Of a stretch of 21,939 bases of DNA, positions 19,877-21,939 are shown piece by piece (position 1 is the stretch's first letter; the number at the start of each line of letters is the position of its first letter). Below the pieces are notes generated by a model that saw only the letters and a list, made by a program, of their open reading frames with translations, was not told the origin of the DNA and searched no databases. The DNA is from a virus, in the IMG/VR virus record IMGVR_UViG_3300049893_000760, positions 1-21,939 of that record; one strand, written 5' to 3'. Made by a program: the position numbers and the translations under genes.

Positions 19877-20746
19877 ATGGATGAGAACGTCACAGAAGAA
19901 GTAGAAACTCCTGTCAATGTGGAGCCTGAGTGGAAAGAGTTCGACTCTGATCCGACTCCACACCTCTCCTTCTCGAAGGAGGTGAAGGCCACTGTTGATG
20001 GCGAGGAGTTCTCCGCGTTCATCAGATTGCCAAACCCCTGGCAGCATCGGAAGGTTCAAGACCATGCTGCTGCGGCTCGCGCCAGGATGGTGATGCAGCT
20101 CCGAGACAAGGAGTCTGATGCTTACGCCATTGTGCAGGAGCAGATTGGCAGCATTGACGATCTTGAGGACGAGAAGGTGATCGACTACCTTGTTGGTCGC
20201 CACGCGCCGGAGGCGATCTTCCGAGCGCAGATCGAGCTTGAGACGATGGAAGACGTCGATGCGAACGGCAAGGCGTTCAAGCCCTGGGGCAACATGCAGG
20301 AGCACCAGGAGCGGTATGCCATCCTCCTCCAGCGAGAAGAGACTGAGAGCGACGAATACAAGAAGCTCGAAGGTCACATCATCTCCTACGCCGAAGCTCT
20401 CCAGGAGCGGGCACAGCACCACCTCGAACCGAAGGAGCAGGTGTACGCTGCCCTGGATCGTGATGGGCTGATGGAGAGGGTTCGTCGCGCGCTCTGCCAT
20501 GCGAAGGCGACGGACGAGTTCATCAATGTTTACAACCAGTGGCAGATCTACTACGGGACACGCCAGTCGGGCAATCACAACAAGCTGTACTTCTCATCGT
20601 TCATGGAGTTGCTTGATGCGAACACTGGCCTGGTCGAACTGCTGACTGAGGAGTTCGCCCAGCTTGACGCCATGAAGGCGGGTGAGTTGGGAAAATCTCC
20701 ACGAGCGACCTCTTTGTTGGCCTCGCTCGAACAGTTCGAGATTTAG
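19877..20746 (+). CDS. tail assembly chaperone (G-type, zero-frame product)
   Basis: 289 residues from ATG 19877 (MDENVTEEVETPVNVE); the frame is open further 5' but over a hairpin region that is clearly non-coding. The protein is acidic, with a beta start (LSFSKEVKATVDGEEFSAFI) and a long helical remainder (VQDHAAAARARMVMQLRDKE, YKKLEGHIISYAEALQERAQ, LMERVRRALCHAKATDEFIN). Located between the tail tube and tape measure genes, it corresponds to lambda gpG, which keeps the tape measure soluble and recruits tube subunits. It carries the slippery GGGAAAA 17 codons before its stop. The ribosome site is weak: GGAAGG lies 12 bases upstream. Confidence 0.85.
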   Translation: MDENVTEEVETPVNVEPEWKEFDSDPTPHLSFSKEVKATVDGEEFSAFIRLPNPWQHRKVQDHAAAARARMVMQLRDKESDAYAIVQEQIGSIDDLEDEKVIDYLVGRHAPEAIFRAQIELETMEDVDANGKAFKPWGNMQEHQERYAILLQREETESDEYKKLEGHIISYAEALQERAQHHLEPKEQVYAALDRDGLMERVRRALCHAKATDEFINVYNQWQIYYGTRQSGNHNKLYFSSFMELLDANTGLVELLTEEFAQLDAMKAGELGKSPRATSLLASLEQFEI

Positions 20747-21093
20747 GTGATTGGCGAGTGGCGTGGCCCGAGGGCGTCACTCATGTGTACGACCTGCCGT
20801 GGAACTTTGTAGCCGCTTGGCAGCAGGCCATCACCATTCTCAACTGGCAGGAGAACCTGCCGGAAGAAGACATGCCACCCAAGTCTATCTGGAGGGATGG
20901 AGATCTCCTGGAGGCGCACTTCAAGAAGATCAAGGCGAAGTGGCGCGGCAAGGATGAAGGCGAGTTCGATTCTCCGAGAGGGTCGTTCGATGATGCCATC
21001 GACGGCAAGTTCTCTGTGAACATTAGGAACCGACTTGGCGACTATGTTCGTGAGTCTCTGAACGATCCTTGGGATGACTTCTCGGACTTCTGA
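19877..21093 (+). CDS. tail assembly chaperone fusion (G-T, -1 frameshift product)
   Basis: Ribosomes that slip back one base at 20695 read 273 codons of the zero frame, then 132 residues of the -1 frame, giving 405 residues. The T part begins ISTSDLFVGLARTVRDLGDW and includes VYDLPWNFVAAWQQAITILN and MPPKSIWRDGDLLEAHFKKI, close to the 'PP...W.dg..l..wf' pattern of T domains of tail chaperones. The -1 frame has no stop between the slip site and 21093, and no ATG at its head (the first in-frame start codon, GTG 20758, has no ribosome site). The fusion is produced in small amount and binds tube protein through T and tape measure through G. Its end sits 97 bases before the tape measure start. 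Confidence 0.9.
20689..20729 (+). promoter_or_regulatory. programmed -1 frameshift signal
   Basis: Slippery heptamer GGGAAAA (20689-20695), positioned as G GGA AAA in the zero frame, so it fits X XXY YYZ exactly. Six bases later CGAGCGA (20702-20708) pairs perfectly with TCGCTCG (20723-20729), a seven-base stem at the standard spacer distance, with an optional inner CC-GG pair around TCTTTGTT. Confidence 0.9.
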
Positions 21094-21101
21094 CGGTGGT
21101 C

Positions 21102-21110
21102 GTAGATTAC
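21102..21110 (+). repeat. GTAGATTAC motif, copy 4
   Basis: Exact copy nine bases after the chaperone stop, followed after three bases by GTAGGA exactly as in copy 1. An inverted repeat, AAGCGC (21119-21124) and GCGCTT (21133-21138), lies downstream before the tape measure gene. Confidence 0.75.
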
Positions 21111-21189
21111 AAGGTAGGAAGCGCACACCCCGGCGCTTGCCCGTGTGGCTGGTCGTTTCTCATAGATCTGTCAGATTGAGGGAATGACT

Positions 21190-21939
21190 ATGCCCCAGGG
21201 CGCGAACTACTTCTTGAAGGTACAGGTTGATCCAACCTCGATTGCCCGTGCCCAGCAGCAGCTCCGATCCCTCGGGAACTTTGCTCAATCCAACGTAGTT
21301 CAGCAGCAGGTTCAGGTTCCACGAGCAGCCACTGGAGCGGTGGCACAGCAGCAGCGCCTCGCGTCTATCCAGGCTCGATCAGTTGCAGACAGCGTCCAGA
21401 GCCAGGCGTCATCCTTCCGCCGTCTTGAGAACGAGCTTTCTGGGGCAGTCCTTGCGAGTAATCGCACGGCAGGATCACAGCTCAATCTTGCTCGCGCCAC
21501 CGGCGAGGTTGGCATTGCCACCTCTCGAACCACCAGGCAGATCCTTCTCGGCCAGCGTTCGTTCCGGCAGATCGGAACCGAGGTTGCCCTCGTTGCCACA
21601 AAGCTGACGCTGTGGACGGCTGCTGCCGCAGGTATCACGGCAACCATCGGGATCTTCGCCAGTCTGGCAGAGCAGATCCTCGCCGTGAACGATGCGATGA
21701 TTGGTCTTCAGCGTGTCACGAACCAAACTTTCAATCGTGATGTTGCGGCTGCCGGGATTGCAGACAACATGCGCGACCTCAACGTCTCCGCTACTGATGC
21801 CGCTACCGCAGCGTTCGAGATGGGGAAGGCGTATGGGAATCTCCGCGAATCACTGGCTGCTTCCAGAACTGTCCTCCTGGCCAACAAGGTTGCTGAGATC
21901 GACCTTGCTCAAGCATCGCAGCAGCTCGTCCAGGTAACG
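21190..21939 (+). CDS. tape measure protein (partial, N-terminal part)
   Basis: The frame is open from 21184 to the right edge; 250 codons are visible from ATG 21190. I prefer that start (MPQGANYFLKVQVDPTSIAR) over ATG 21184 because GAGGG is about six bases before it, while it touches the other. The sequence is Gln/Ala-rich helix (RAQQQLRSLGNFAQ, VVQQQVQVPRAATG, then LASIQARSVADSVQSQASSF), followed by a hydrophobic stretch EVALVATKLTLWTAAAAGIT (about residues 131-150) and NDAMIGLQRVTNQTF. This opening (small beta strand, coiled Gln-rich helix, hydrophobic segment) is typical of siphophage tape measures, whose length fixes tail length. Position right after the chaperone pair confirms it. The gene is truncated by the window, so total length is unknown. 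Confidence 0.9.
   Translation, partial: MPQGANYFLKVQVDPTSIARAQQQLRSLGNFAQSNVVQQQVQVPRAATGAVAQQQRLASIQARSVADSVQSQASSFRRLENELSGAVLASNRTAGSQLNLARATGEVGIATSRTTRQILLGQRSFRQIGTEVALVATKLTLWTAAAAGITATIGIFASLAEQILAVNDAMIGLQRVTNQTFNRDVAAAGIADNMRDLNVSATDAATAAFEMGKAYGNLRESLAASRTVLLANKVAEIDLAQASQQLVQVT

Noticed and set aside
20758-21093. Independent T gene starting at GTG 20758
   Set aside because: No ribosome site precedes it, and an in-phase slippery heptamer with stem-loop explains expression of this frame as a fusion.
21119-21138. AAGCGC...GCGCTT inverted repeat before the tape measure gene as a terminator
   Set aside because: The stem is six bases with an eight-base loop and no T tract; too weak to call, and the tape measure gene must be transcribed through it.
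1-21939. Integrase, attachment site, tRNA, CRISPR array or insertion sequence
   Set aside because: I looked on both strands for their usual signs (tyrosine or serine recombinase motifs, cloverleaf sequences, spaced direct repeats, terminal inverted repeats with a transposase) and saw none.

Overview
This window is a late-gene segment of a tailed double-stranded DNA phage (or an integrated or environmental copy of one) with a long, non-contractile tail: lysis, packaging, head, fibre and tail genes follow each other on the + strand with gaps of 0-100 bases and many 1-4 base stop/start overlaps. The siphovirus call rests on the terminase, portal, HK97-type capsid protein, a tail tube protein, a frameshifted pair of tail assembly chaperones and the start of a tape measure protein. 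The host cannot be fixed from this sequence. Moderate GC (roughly 55% in samples I counted), GAGG/AGGAGG ribosome sites, GTG and TTG starts and the general protein style resemble actinobacterial phages, but that is inference. No integrase, attachment site, tRNA or CRISPR array is visible.

Layout. Bases 1-428 hold the 5' part of a leftward gene: a helix-turn-helix followed by a segment resembling the N-terminus of phage metallophosphoesterases. A 100-base divergent control region follows. The rightward run starts with a signal-peptide-bearing transglycosylase-type lysin and a one-helix holin-like protein (528-1445). Next come an ASCH-domain protein, an HNH nuclease, a small-terminase-like protein, a second, AT-richer HNH nuclease, a small zinc-ribbon protein and the large terminase (1454-5548). 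A helical protein, the portal, an unknown protein and two putative head-neck connectors take the map to 9220.

Bases 9257-14296 are the unusual part. Four fibre-like proteins, a small beta-type structural protein and a 47-residue cysteine-rich protein sit between the connector genes and the capsid genes. The capsid module proper then follows: protease-scaffold fusion, putative decoration protein and major capsid protein (14313-17140), closed by a strong hairpin. Tail genes follow: tail-terminator-like protein, small helical protein, tail-completion-like protein, major tail protein, chaperones G and G-T joined by a canonical -1 frameshift signal (GGGAAAA plus a stem-loop), and the start of the tape measure protein, which runs off the right edge.

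The most interesting non-coding signal is a 9-mer, GTAGATTAC, present four times, always at gene boundaries and always just ahead of a structural gene (first fibre, protease-scaffold, major tail protein, tape measure), with one- or two-base variants ahead of the holin-like and portal genes. A second element (GTGTGT, GGTATGG, GTCGGC) is shared by the 428-528 control region and the gap before the tail chaperones. These look like phage-specific transcription or translation signals and deserve a test.
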